Shown here piece by piece: positions 8,688 to 17,386 of a stretch of 64,000 nt of DNA. Source of the stretch: Alkalihalobacillus sp047302405 (GTDB lineage: Bacteria; Bacillota; Bacilli; Bacillales; Bacillaceae_D); the NCBI RefSeq assembly GCF_047302405.1, contig NZ_CP154853.1, positions 2,232,001-2,296,000 on the forward strand. The letters are read 5' to 3'. How positions within the stretch are numbered: the stretch's first letter is position 1; each line of letters starts with the position of its first letter. The notes under the pieces were generated by a model. It was given only the letters and a program-made list of their open reading frames with translations. It was not told where the DNA came from and ran no database searches. A program made the translations under genes and the position numbers.

Positions 8688-9720
8688 GCTGCTTTCCCCC
8701 TCTCGTTTTGATTAAATAAAGAAGGAAAGGGACACCAAATATTGCAGTCACGACACCGACTGGCGTTTCAAAAGGAAAATTAATTAATCGACTCACTACA
8801 TCACAAAAAGCAAGTAACAAGCCACCAATTAAAGCTGAACTTGGGATGATTTTTCGGTAATCCTGACCAACAATAAACCTCGCGATATGAGGAACAGCTA
8901 AGCCAACAAAGGCGATTTTTCCAGCTAAAGCAACGGAGATTCCAGTTAAAATAACAACCGCTAAGAATACCAAACCTTTTATTAAACGAATCCTTAAACC
9001 AAGCCCAACTGAAATCTCCTCTCCTAAAGAAAGAAGACTCACTTGCTTCGCTAAAAACAAGGCAAATAGCATCCCGACAAGTCCAAAAGGGAGCACCCAC
9101 TTAAGTAATGTCGGATCCATTTGATGTAACCTCGCATTATACCAAAAGCTAATATTTTGTGAGATTTGAAAATACGTGGCTAGTGCTTGTGATACACCAG
9201 CTAAAAATGTGCCGATAATCGTTCCTAATACAGCAAGCCGAACCGGGCTATATCCCCCAGGAATGACCGAGGCAATTCCAAACACAACACCAGCTCCAAT
9301 CGCTGAGCCTACTAGAGAACTGCTAATCATCATTAAAGGACTGGTTGTAGGCAAAAAAATCATTAAAATCGTAATCATAAAAACAGAACCATCCGATACG
9401 CCCATAATCGAAGGAGAAGCTAAATAATTTCGAGTCATCCCTTGCATAAGTGCTCCTGATACGGCCAGGCTCGCTCCAATCACTAATGCCCCAATTAGTC
9501 GTGGCAATCGGCTTTGGACAATTACCTGATGATTGGTATTCGTCTCATCAAAATTCGTGATGATAGCAAATACAGTAGTCCATTCCATAGACTTTGCCCC
9601 AATCGATAATGAGCTAAAACAAACCATTACCAAAACAAGAAAAAGACTGCTCCAAAGAAAAAGAGAAACCAATAATCTCTTTGGTTTCTCCTTAAATGAG
9701 GAATTTAGATTACGGGACAA
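8680..9720 (-). CDS. feuB: Iron-siderophore ABC transporter permease (FecCD family), FeuB-like
   Basis: A 346-residue FecCD permease, the partner of the gene just downstream. It has the GALMQGMTRNYLASPSIMG block and the KIAFVGLAVPHIARF coupling loop. The start overlaps the end of feuA by 11 bases and the end overlaps feuC by 8, so the three are tightly coupled. The heteromeric B/C channel with a FeuA-type binding protein imports ferric catecholate siderophores. Confidence 0.92.
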   Translation of the reverse strand: MSRNLNSSFKEKPKRLLVSLFLWSSLFLVLVMVCFSSLSIGAKSMEWTTVFAIITNFDETNTNHQVIVQSRLPRLIGALVIGASLAVSGALMQGMTRNYLASPSIMGVSDGSVFMITILMIFLPTTSPLMMISSSLVGSAIGAGVVFGIASVIPGGYSPVRLAVLGTIIGTFLAGVSQALATYFQISQNISFWYNARLHQMDPTLLKWVLPFGLVGMLFALFLAKQVSLLSLGEEISVGLGLRIRLIKGLVFLAVVILTGISVALAGKIAFVGLAVPHIARFIVGQDYRKIIPSSALIGGLLLAFCDVVSRLINFPFETPVGVVTAIFGVPFLLYLIKTRGGKQRV

Positions 9721-10699
9721 GATGCTCTTGCACCTTTTCTAGAAATTCAATTCGACTCCATGAGGGCCCACCTTCAGAAAGTGGATCAATTATATTGACG
9801 AATGTTTGATTTTCTTTAAGAGCAGGGACATTTTGTAAGATTGGATTGTTTTTCAATTCCTCCACAACATCATTCGTAACATCGGCATTTTCAGCATCGG
9901 CATACTGAATAAACAAGAAGTCTGGATTGATTTCCGCTAACTGTTCAATTGAAATTAATTCTTGGGCCTGCGCTGCTTGAACAACGGCTGGAACTTCAAG
10001 CTCTAAATCATCATATAAAATCGGATTAAGAAAGACAGATTCCGGATACACGTATAGGTTTCCACTTCTTACTCGAATCGACAGCACGTTTTTCCCTTCT
10101 GTCACCGCTTGAATGTTTTCTTTTGATTGCTCTAGCTGTGCCTCATAATCATGAATCGCTGTTTCAGCCTGCTCTTGTTGTCCTGTAATGGTTGCTAAAA
10201 AGTTCAAATTATCTTTCCAATCCGTGGCGATATGCGAAATCTTCACGGTTGGAGCCATTTTTTCAAGATTTTCAACGACCTCTGGTGGGAATTTTGTTGA
10301 GGCTAAAATGATATCTGGATTTAACTCCAAAATCTTTTCTAAATCAGGCTCTGTTTTTTCACCAATCGGTTCCGCTTGTGCTGTAATCGATTCAAATCGT
10401 TCAGGAAAAGCTCCACCAACAGTCATCGCTCCAATTGGTTGGACGTCTAATACTAAAAAGTCTTCCATCGCTTCCATCGCTCCGGTCACGACAATTCGTT
10501 CAATTTGAGCAGGCAGTACATACTCCTCCCCTAGATAAGTAACGGTTTGTTCAGATTCCACCGTTTCGCTGCCCTCACTCGTTTCCGTACTTTCTATTGA
10601 ATTAACCTCTTCATTTTCACCAGCTGTTTCACCACTATTGCAAGCTGATAACATAAATAATAGGAATAACATACTGCCTATAAACCACTTTGTTCTCAT
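9710..10699 (-). CDS. feuA: Iron-siderophore-binding lipoprotein, FeuA-like
   Basis: A 329-residue class III substrate-binding lipoprotein. The N-terminus has a positive start, hydrophobic stretch and lipobox LSAC with Cys20, then a Ser/Glu-rich linker. The binding domain shows the two-lobe pattern: ERIVVTGAMEAMEDFLVL and LELNPDIILAS in the first lobe, EINPDFLFIQYA in the second. It captures ferric catecholates outside the membrane and delivers them to FeuBC. The Fur box at 10725 lies 26 bases upstream of the start. Confidence 0.92.
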   Translation of the reverse strand: MRTKWFIGSMLFLLFMLSACNSGETAGENEEVNSIESTETSEGSETVESEQTVTYLGEEYVLPAQIERIVVTGAMEAMEDFLVLDVQPIGAMTVGGAFPERFESITAQAEPIGEKTEPDLEKILELNPDIILASTKFPPEVVENLEKMAPTVKISHIATDWKDNLNFLATITGQQEQAETAIHDYEAQLEQSKENIQAVTEGKNVLSIRVRSGNLYVYPESVFLNPILYDDLELEVPAVVQAAQAQELISIEQLAEINPDFLFIQYADAENADVTNDVVEELKNNPILQNVPALKENQTFVNIIDPLSEGGPSWSRIEFLEKVQEHLVP

Positions 10700-10724
10700 C
10701 CTCTATTCTCCTCTCAGTCATTAC

Positions 10725-10739
10725 GAATGATAATCATTC
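10725..10739. promoter_or_regulatory. Fur box upstream of feuA
   Basis: GAATGATAATCATTC is a 7-1-7 inverted repeat of the Bacillus Fur type, between btr and feuA. It predicts iron repression of the uptake operon. Activation by Btr would add siderophore response (known in B. subtilis, inferred here). Confidence 0.85.
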
Positions 10740-10752
10740 TCAATAATGTTGA

Positions 10753-12342
10753 TTATACGGATTCTAACTGAGAAAAACCATGGACTTTTTTTCGATTAAG
10801 CATGGATTTTAACTGCTTAATGAAAAAACGGACCTTTCTCAATTGGGCATAGGATGAATACTCAAACCATAAATCAGACTGTAAAGAAATGATTCGATTG
10901 GTTTTTACGGCAGGCAACAACTGCCATTCTTTTGTTTGCTGGAGTTCTAAATAGTGTTGCTCTGTTGTTTTATCTTGGAGGCGTAATAGCCAAAGCTCTT
11001 CCGGTGCTAATGTTGCTAGCTCTTCGACTGTGACTAATTTTTGTCCTGTTGTTTTTGATAGTGAAAATCCAAAATCCTGAAACAAATCCCTCGTTCCTCT
11101 GTTTTGATAAACATACATCTTATTTTCATACATTCGTAGGATCATAGGGGGACGGACCATCTTGATAAGTTTAAGAAGCTGCTTACCTTCTGATAGTTCT
11201 TCCATGTAGCTTTCTAAAAAAAGCTGATAATCCTCGTTTTTATTCAGCTTAGTCGCAATCAAATGCAGTTGATCCTGCCACGATTTTTGTTCATCTACTT
11301 GCAAGAGGGCACACTCATTAATCGTTAAATTTTCTCTAAATCGATCAGGAAAATGCTTCTTTGAAATCATCATATCTGGTTTATATTTTTTTACCTTCTC
11401 AACATTTGTTTCCCAATCAATTGTTGCACGATAAGCATCCAAATGAATCGGAATATGATTGCGGTAATGATCAAAATAGTATTTTGTCCATTTTGAGTGG
11501 ATTGGAGCAGCAATTGGGTATTGTGTGAGAGCGATTAAATCCCCTAATACAGAGGAATCAAAAGCAACCACTTTAATAGAATGCTCTTGACGAAATTGAC
11601 TTGGTGATACCCCGACAACTTTCTTAAATTTACGACTAAAATAAAATTCATCTGCAAACCCAAGCCGATTGGCTATTTCTTTAATCGTCGCTTTTTCTGT
11701 TTGTAAAAACGCTTTTGCTTTTGTCATTTTCACTTCAGTAGTAAAGTCAGTAATGCTTTTCCCTGTTCTCTCTTTAAACTTTTCACTTAGATAACTACTT
11801 GTCATGCCAAACATTTGGGCTAATTCTTCCAACCGAATCACTTTTTCGACAGACGTCTCGATATACTGCTTAACGTTCTCAATTTCGTCTTCATTAGCAG
11901 CTTTATTTCCGTTTTCTAAACAAATATATAGCATTTCCAAAAAACGATACTGACATAAAAAAGAGCGATTCTGCCATTCTTTATAAAGTTGAATAGGCCA
12001 TTCTTTTAAATGCTGAGGTAAAACACCTTTTCGTGTTTGGAAAAATCGGTTATCTAGTGGAATGAATCCCTTCTCCTCGGATTCATTCACTTGATAACAT
12101 TGAAAATAGAATCGATACATCGACATTGACCTTGGTAACGGACCATAAGTATCCCCTGCATTTATTAATAAAAAATCTCCTTCCTTCAATGAAATTGATT
12201 TTTCATTATGATTAATACGCCCTTCTCCTGACTCAACGAAAAGAAAAATAAAAGTATCCGCGAACTGAATACTGTTAGCCAGATGCTGGTTCGCATATAA
12301 GACACTCTCTAAATGAATAACCGTATTAAACCAGTCCCTCAT
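10753..12342 (-). CDS. btr: AraC-family activator with siderophore-binding domain, Btr-like
   Basis: A 529-residue regulator, the same length as B. subtilis Btr. An N-terminal cupin-like region (about 25-80) is followed by two AraC helix-turn-helix motifs (about 165-254, including ELAQMFGMTSSYLSEKFK and EIANRLGFADEFYFSRKFK). The C-terminal half (257-529) resembles a FeuA-type binding protein without a signal peptide and is expected to bind the ferric siderophore in the cytoplasm and switch on feuA. It lies immediately upstream of feuA on the same strand, with its own Fur box at 12359. Confidence 0.93.
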   Translation of the reverse strand: MRDWFNTVIHLESVLYANQHLANSIQFADTFIFLFVESGEGRINHNEKSISLKEGDFLLINAGDTYGPLPRSMSMYRFYFQCYQVNESEEKGFIPLDNRFFQTRKGVLPQHLKEWPIQLYKEWQNRSFLCQYRFLEMLYICLENGNKAANEDEIENVKQYIETSVEKVIRLEELAQMFGMTSSYLSEKFKERTGKSITDFTTEVKMTKAKAFLQTEKATIKEIANRLGFADEFYFSRKFKKVVGVSPSQFRQEHSIKVVAFDSSVLGDLIALTQYPIAAPIHSKWTKYYFDHYRNHIPIHLDAYRATIDWETNVEKVKKYKPDMMISKKHFPDRFRENLTINECALLQVDEQKSWQDQLHLIATKLNKNEDYQLFLESYMEELSEGKQLLKLIKMVRPPMILRMYENKMYVYQNRGTRDLFQDFGFSLSKTTGQKLVTVEELATLAPEELWLLRLQDKTTEQHYLELQQTKEWQLLPAVKTNRIISLQSDLWFEYSSYAQLRKVRFFIKQLKSMLNRKKVHGFSQLESV

Positions 12343-12358
12343 ACAATCACCTCTAATT

Positions 12359-12377
12359 GAATATGATTCTCATTATC
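12359..12377. promoter_or_regulatory. Fur box upstream of btr
   Basis: Read on the minus strand, GATAATGAGAATCATATTC matches the classical 19-bp Fur consensus at 15 positions. It lies 17 bases from the btr start, suggesting that the activator itself is iron-repressed. Confidence 0.8.
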
Positions 12378-12434
12378 GGAGTATAACATAAAAAAAGAAA
12401 GAGGCTAATCATACTAACCCCTTCCAAAATCGCT

Positions 12435-12953
12435 TCACTTGTATAAGTGTTTATACTCCTCAAACAAAATAGCAAGTATTAACATATCCGAGTAGACACC
12501 ATGATAATAAAGAGCTTGTTTTAACGTCCCCTCTAATTTAAAACCAGCCTTTAAATAAGACTTTATAGCCGCTTTATTATGAGAGAATACTTCTAATTGT
12601 AAGCGATTAAGTTTTAATTCCTCAAACGCATATTGCATCAACAGTTGAACGCCTTCTGTCCCAAGCCCTTTATTCTTAAAATCCGGATGATGAAGGGCGA
12701 TCCGGAAAGCTGCACTATAGTTGTCTTTGTCGATATCAACGATCGCCAAGTCACCAATCATTTGCTCATCGTCTTTAAGACAAATGGCAAAATCAACTCG
12801 CGTTGGATTGATTTTAAACTTTTCGAACGCCTTTTTCACTTCTTCTAGCGTGAATTTTTTTCTCGTCCCCGTCATTTCCAACAATGAGAACGGTTGGTTT
12901 AGTAACCAACTTGAATTCCTCCTTTTCATTCCATAGCAAAATAAAAATCTCAA
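12435..12953 (-). CDS. GNAT acetyltransferase, N-terminus abnormal
   Basis: The body (from about residue 28, MTGTRKKFTLEEVKKAFEKF, to the end) is a RimJ/RimL-type GNAT fold with an acetyl-CoA loop around HPDFKNKGLGTEGV and the final NKAAIKSYLKAGFKLEG motif. The first ~25 residues do not look like the family, which normally has a beta strand and helix there. The good AGGAGG site at 12925 sits inside the frame and points to a TTG in another frame. The gene is probably truncated or frameshifted at its 5' end. Substrate unknown. Confidence 0.6.
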   Translation of the reverse strand: MRFLFCYGMKRRNSSWLLNQPFSLLEMTGTRKKFTLEEVKKAFEKFKINPTRVDFAICLKDDEQMIGDLAIVDIDKDNYSAAFRIALHHPDFKNKGLGTEGVQLLMQYAFEELKLNRLQLEVFSHNKAAIKSYLKAGFKLEGTLKQALYYHGVYSDMLILAILFEEYKHLYK

Positions 12954-12979
12954 CTTACCTTCATATCAGCTTTATTACA

Positions 12980-13189
12980 TTACTTATTATGACTCCCACA
13001 ATCTTGTTTTTTTCTCTTTTGGAAGTAATTTAATGTGTAATAGATTATCCAAAAGCTCATAATAACCAAAAATACAATTAAAGGTCTTTTATCAGCTGCA
13101 AGGGTAAACTGAAGGATAAGGGCCAATATTAGAAAGGGTGGCATTAATATCCAATAATACTTGTCCTTTAGGATTTTAATATGAACCAA
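12980..13189 (-). CDS. Small two-helix membrane protein
   Basis: A hydrophobic 69-residue reading with two transmembrane stretches (about 12-29 and 37-55) and a charged Lys/Arg-rich tail. The annotated TTG directly abuts a GGAG sequence. An ATT codon three codons later is 9 bases from that GGAG and is a possible rare start. Family not recognised. Confidence 0.5.
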   Translation of the reverse strand: MVHIKILKDKYYWILMPPFLILALILQFTLAADKRPLIVFLVIMSFWIIYYTLNYFQKRKKQDCGSHNK

Positions 13190-13359
13190 CTCCTTTTTAC
13201 TTATTACTCAACTTTCGCATCGAGAAAGTCCGTTCAACTAGTTGGCAGAGCGAAAGGGAAGCTCTTAAACAAATGCCCTTGACACGTTTGAAAAGCGAGA
13301 ACGTACTATCACACAAAACGGATAAACTGCGCATCAAGAAAAAATATACAATGTACAAT

Positions 13360-13490
13360 GCCCTCCGGCGGTCGCTCCCAAAACCATACTCCGCGTCCTT
13401 GCCGAGAACCTGGCGAGCCTCCTCGGCAAGCCTTGCGGGGTCTCGCTCCGGTTTATTCCCGCGGGAGTCTCCGTATGGTTTTGTCCGCTA
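13360..13490 (+). repeat. 131-bp GC-rich repeat, copy A
   Basis: It starts CCCTCCGGCGGTCGCTCCCA and ends GGAGTCTCCG...TTTTGTCCGCTA. It is an inverted near-copy of the repeat at 13821-13951. Confidence 0.85.
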
Positions 13491-13820
13491 AGTGTCGTGG
13501 AGATGCTTGATGATAGGGCCATTCTCAATCAGCTATTTCTAACGCAGAAGGACCTTCTTCTTCCCTTTGTTGGTTATGGAACTAAATAGGTCGTTACCCC
13601 CTATTTTTTTCCTAAGTCTGCCGTCATGAAAAGACAGGATTCCAATCGAAACAAGCTCGATCATCTAGCTAACGTACAGAGCATCCACACTGATTTGTTT
13701 ACAACTGTAACGGAATGAGTCATGGAAGGAGAAAAAATCATTCTCAAGCTAATGGACGTTGAAGTCATGACTGTTTTTTTATTCAATGAGAAAACCGAAC
13801 CTAGATTCGATTCCATGATC

Positions 13821-13951
13821 TAGCGGACAAACAGACACGGAGACTCCCGCCGGAATAAACCGTCCAATGAGACCCCGCAAGCGTGCTGAGGAGGCTCATG
13901 AGGTTCCGGCAGGACGCGGAGTGTCTGTTTGGGAGCGACCGCCGGAGGGCA
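13821..13951 (-). repeat. 131-bp GC-rich repeat, copy B (inverted)
   Basis: Its reverse complement begins CCCTCCGGCGGTCGCTCCCA and ends with GGAGTCTCCG...TTTGTCCGCTA, as in copy A. The two copies could form a large stem with a loop of about 330 bases. Confidence 0.85.
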
Positions 13952-14332
13952 TGAAACAAGTAGAGCATAAATCACTCCCATGTCTGGTGTCTGTTTGGTA
14001 GCGCACGCCGAGGCGCTTCATTTAGTGAACAGTTTCCTTCAACAGCCTATGGAGAGAGGTGTTCAGACTGTCAACGATTGAACCGTTCATGTAAAGTCAA
14101 TTTGAGTATTGTATCTCCCTAAAGTTAATCTCTATCAACGGTTAAGGGTTCATTATACGCTGCGAAAGTTGAGTTATTATTCTAATATTTCAAAAAACCT
14201 TTAGCATTTATTTGCAGATAATCCAGTGACATAAATGATTAATTTCACTTTTCCACTCAATTCTTCTGCCCCCATAGTTACATAAAAAACGTGTAAACAC
14301 AGGATATTATTCAATCTTTTTTATATAAACAT

Positions 14333-14360
14333 AAAAAAGCACCCCTCTAATGAGAAGTGC
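14333..14360 (-). terminator. Terminator of the GntR/ABC operon
   Basis: On the minus strand, GCACTTCTC and GAGGGGTGC form nine pairs (two G-U) around an ATTA loop and are followed by six T. It lies 42 bases past the last permease gene. Confidence 0.8.
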
Positions 14361-14401
14361 CTAGTTCTTTAGATATTATCAAAAAATTATCAGTCATGCA
14401 C

Positions 14402-15127
14402 TTAAGAAACTCCTTTTTCTCTTTCACGCAATGATAAACTATGACCACCACGTTCTAATGGTCCATTTTTCATTAACAAATAAGAGAGGTATGCAAAGAC
14501 TACGCCAACGCCTGACACAATGTGTAAAAAGGCAAGAGGACTTTCAAATACAAATTGGATGACAGAATCAACATTGCCAAACATCCACCAAGATAACCCA
14601 ACTAACGATAACACAGCTCCCCCTAACATCATCTTTACTGCTCCAAAATAATACCAGACGGACGCAATAAGAATTCCAAGTCCAATAGCAAAAACTCCCC
14701 ACAGAACATCAACCCAAAAGTATAAAAAGGCATTTGATGAAGCATTGATCCCAGCCATATGAATTAATTGATTCGTATTCAACCCTTGCTCATACAAAAA
14801 TTGATTCAACTGATGCATAACATTTAAAATAAACATACTTATGACGATAAAAATTCCAGAGACAATAAAATTTCCGATTAAGAATTGTTTCCTAGTACCG
14901 CCAAAAGCCATAAATGTCGGATACGTTTTGACGAATATTTGAAATGGATAAAAGAGAAGGAATCCATAAAATGGGCCAAACAAAGCACCTGTCATCCCCT
15001 CAACCTGCATAACCATACCTAAAAAAAGGTAAAAAGCAAACAGGATCGCTGTTACAAGCGTCATAATATAAAATTGAAAACGCATATCTTCCCAAATGAG
15101 TCGAAATGGTCCTCTAAAAGTATTCAT
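14402..15127 (-). CDS. ABC transporter membrane subunit (second of a pair)
   Basis: A 241-residue membrane protein with about six hydrophobic segments and a basic tail. It is clearly a paralogue of the protein encoded just upstream: both begin MNTFRGPF/MNTFKGPF, share the AFGGTRKQFL motif near residue 90 and end with RNGP or KNGPLERGGHSLSLRE. It is probably the second channel subunit served by the ATPase at 15900. Substrate unknown. Confidence 0.8.
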   Translation of the reverse strand: MNTFRGPFRLIWEDMRFQFYIMTLVTAILFAFYLFLGMVMQVEGMTGALFGPFYGFLLFYPFQIFVKTYPTFMAFGGTRKQFLIGNFIVSGIFIVISMFILNVMHQLNQFLYEQGLNTNQLIHMAGINASSNAFLYFWVDVLWGVFAIGLGILIASVWYYFGAVKMMLGGAVLSLVGLSWWMFGNVDSVIQFVFESPLAFLHIVSGVGVVFAYLSYLLMKNGPLERGGHSLSLREREKGVS

Positions 15128-15165
15128 TAAACCTCACCTACTCCAATTATTTATACTTTTTAAAC

Positions 15166-15903
15166 TTACTTTTTTTCACTACTAGTAAGCACTCTTTTTT
15201 CTCGAAATGATAATCCGTGACCGCCTCGTTCGATTGGTCCATTCCTCATCAAAAAATAAGAGATAACCAAAAATAAACCACCTAATCCACCAACTGTATT
15301 CATAAAAGCTAAGGAATGCTCAACAATGAAAGATATAATCTTAGAGAAATCGCCAAATGTACCCCAGCCAATCAACACTAACCCTAAAAGTGTCCCCACA
15401 ATTAAAGCCTTTACTGTACCAAAGTAATACCAAACCGAGTTCATCATAAACCCTAATCCAAAAGCAAAGACTCCCCACAATATATCTGTCCATATATATA
15501 GAAAAGCATTTGTAGACTCATGAATCCAACCAGCGTGAATAAATTGAGCTGAGCTAATTCCTCTATCAAACACCCACTGATTTAACTGATACATGCCATT
15601 TAAAATAAGCATCGTTATGAGCAAAAACAAACCAACATTGAGATAAGTCGCAAACAGAAACTGCTTTCTAGTTCCACCAAAAGCAAGCGTGTACTTATAA
15701 CTCTTGTTAAAAAGGATAAATGGATAGATAATAAACAATCCATAGATCGGCCCAAATACAACCGCAGCAAATTGATCTACATTTAATAAAAGGCCTAACC
15801 CAACCATAAAAACTTCTAAGAAAAAGGTGATCAATAAAATGATATAAATTTGAAAACGTAAATCTTCAAACAAAATCAGAAAAGGACCTTTAAATGTATT
15901 CAT
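15166..15903 (-). CDS. ABC transporter membrane subunit (first of a pair)
   Basis: A 245-residue six-helix membrane protein, paralogous to the gene at 14402 (shared AFGGTRKQFLF, LNGMYQLNQ and NGPIERGGHGLS motifs). Its start overlaps the ATPase gene end by 4 bases, so translation is coupled. The pair probably arose by tandem duplication. Confidence 0.82.
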   Translation of the reverse strand: MNTFKGPFLILFEDLRFQIYIILLITFFLEVFMVGLGLLLNVDQFAAVVFGPIYGLFIIYPFILFNKSYKYTLAFGGTRKQFLFATYLNVGLFLLITMLILNGMYQLNQWVFDRGISSAQFIHAGWIHESTNAFLYIWTDILWGVFAFGLGFMMNSVWYYFGTVKALIVGTLLGLVLIGWGTFGDFSKIISFIVEHSLAFMNTVGGLGGLFLVISYFLMRNGPIERGGHGLSFREKRVLTSSEKK

Positions 15904-16781
15904 GATACATTAGCCTCTTTTCGTTCTTTTTGTGTAATTTGAACGAGATAATCTTGGAGTGGTGCTTTTTCGATTTTGACTCCAGCCTCACTCGCACGCT
16001 CCTTCCACTCTTCTGTAAAAGGAACATCAACCATTACATGGATTTGAGTCCCTAACGTTTTTGTCTCTAACACATGTTCACCAATGATTAATGATTCAAC
16101 TTGCTCTTTTTGTCCTGTTAACAAAATGCCTTTTCTATTCAACTCCTCGGTTTCTACATAATCAGAAACGGTCTGCTTATCAATAATCGCAATTTTTTCA
16201 CATAGTGGCTCAATTTCATCGATATGATGGGAAGAGAGAATGATTAGACGTGGGTGGTCCTCATACGTATCTAGTAATAATTGATAAAAAACCTTACGCA
16301 TATGGGCGTCCAATCCATTCGTTGGCTCGTCAAAAATCGTAATGGGTGCTTTGCTTGCTAATCCAATAACAATTTTAATCATCGTTTGCATCCCTTTGGA
16401 GAATTTACGAATTTTTTTCTTACGTGGTAATTCGAATAACTCCACCATTTCTTCAGCAAAAGCTTGATCCCAATTCTCATTAAAATAAGAACCAAAGCGC
16501 AAGGCATCATCAACATTCCACAGTTCGGAAAATGGGTGGTTTTCCTGCATATACGTAACATGTTTCATCGTTTCACTATGATTATATGGAGCGATTCCAT
16601 TCACAAGTAGCTGACCACTTGTTGGTTTTTCTTGACCAGATAATAACTTCATTAACGTTGTTTTTCCGGCCCCATTACGCCCCCATAATCCAGCAATAAT
16701 GGGTTCACCTTCAAACAAATTCACCTCATTTAAAGCGAGTGATGGCCCATAATAAAAAGATAAATTTTCAATTTTAAGCAT
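15900..16781 (-). CDS. ABC transporter ATP-binding protein, YtrB-like
   Basis: A 293-residue ATPase. Walker A GRNGAGKT lies at 34-41, the signature is the variant FSKGMQ, and Walker B is ITIFDEPTNGLD followed by the SSH switch histidine. The C-terminal ~80 residues form an extra domain usual in drug/peptide exporters of this type. It overlaps the GntR gene by 8 bases and the first permease by 4. Transporters with this order and a YtrA-type regulator are often tied to cell-envelope antibiotic stress; that role is inferred. Confidence 0.9.
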   Translation of the reverse strand: MLKIENLSFYYGPSLALNEVNLFEGEPIIAGLWGRNGAGKTTLMKLLSGQEKPTSGQLLVNGIAPYNHSETMKHVTYMQENHPFSELWNVDDALRFGSYFNENWDQAFAEEMVELFELPRKKKIRKFSKGMQTMIKIVIGLASKAPITIFDEPTNGLDAHMRKVFYQLLLDTYEDHPRLIILSSHHIDEIEPLCEKIAIIDKQTVSDYVETEELNRKGILLTGQKEQVESLIIGEHVLETKTLGTQIHVMVDVPFTEEWKERASEAGVKIEKAPLQDYLVQITQKERKEANVS

Positions 16782-17142
16782 CTTTATCCTCCTTAATAAA
16801 TTGAATCAGTTCTTCTTCTGTTAAGTGAATTCTCTTTGCCTCATTTAACATAGGTTTCACATATTGTTTATAAAAATGTTCTTTTCTTTGTTTCATCAGA
16901 GTAGCCGTGGCACCATTAGCAACAAACATCCCGACACCTCTTTGCTTATAGACAAGTCCTTCATTCACCAATGTCGCAAGTCCTTTTTGGGCCGTAGCAC
17001 GATTGATTTGGTAAAATTGTGAGATCTCTGTTGTAGAAGGGATTTGGTCGCCTTCCTTTAAATGACCTTCGACTATATCATCTGCTATCATATCAGCAAT
17101 TTGCTGAAAAATTGGTTTAGAATCATCAAAAACAGCCTTCAC
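16774..17142 (-). CDS. GntR-family regulator, YtrA type
   Basis: A 122-residue regulator: an N-terminal winged helix (about 10-75, with IPSTTEISQFYQINRATAQKGL) and a short helical dimerisation tail instead of a ligand domain, which defines the YtrA subfamily. The GTG start at 17142 is chosen because AAGGAG lies 6 bases upstream and the family starts here; an in-frame TTG/ATG further upstream has no such site. It heads the ABC operon and the palindrome at 17173-17194 is the likely operator. Confidence 0.88.
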   Translation of the reverse strand: MKAVFDDSKPIFQQIADMIADDIVEGHLKEGDQIPSTTEISQFYQINRATAQKGLATLVNEGLVYKQRGVGMFVANGATATLMKQRKEHFYKQYVKPMLNEAKRIHLTEEELIQFIKEDKDA

Positions 17143-17163
17143 TAATGTCTCCTTCCCTCTATA

Positions 17164-17211
17164 GGTTGATATGTTGATTACTTGTGTAATCAACTATACT
17201 TCGAATCAACC
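17164..17211. promoter_or_regulatory. Operator of the GntR/ABC operon
   Basis: GTTGATTAC (17173-17181) and GTAATCAAC (17186-17194) form a perfect 9-bp palindrome around TTGT. A second weaker pair, GGTTGAT at 17164 and ATCAACC ending 17211, surrounds it. The site is 22 bases or more upstream of the regulator start, as expected for autorepression. Confidence 0.7.
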
Positions 17212-17264
17212 AAAAAGTAAACCATTTTTTATTATTTTCTATATTTCTCTTTCTTAGCCCACGT

Positions 17265-17298
17265 CAAAAAAAGCCTTAAACAAAAGGGTTTAAAGCTT
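17265..17298 (-). terminator. Terminator between the DUF817 gene and the GntR operon
   Basis: On the minus strand, AGCTTTAAAC and GTTTAAGGCT pair around CCTTTT and are followed by seven T. It would stop transcription coming through the tandem array from 17885. Confidence 0.7.
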
Positions 17299-17386
17299 CT
17301 TTATCCAGTATAAAAATGGGCGGAAGTCAAATGTTTTGGGTTGGTGGTATTACTATTCGTTTTCTAGCGATTGCTGTGTCCTATTA

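Larger units (their letters stand above)
13201..14179. mobile_element. Relic mobile element with 13-bp terminal repeats and 6-bp target duplication
   Basis: Terminal repeats CTCAACTTTCGCA (13207-13219) and TGCGAAAGTTGAG (14161-14173) are perfect inverse copies. Each is flanked outside by TTATTA (13201-13206 and 14174-14179). The enclosed 967 bp has no intact gene. It contains two 131-bp GC-rich repeats in opposite orientation and part of a third around 13987-14010. This is the structure of a transposed element that has lost or never had a transposase; the IS family was not identified. Confidence 0.8.

Noticed and set aside
8801..9100. Alternative minus-strand frame inside feuB
   Set aside because: It is a shadow of the FecCD permease frame, which has full family motifs.
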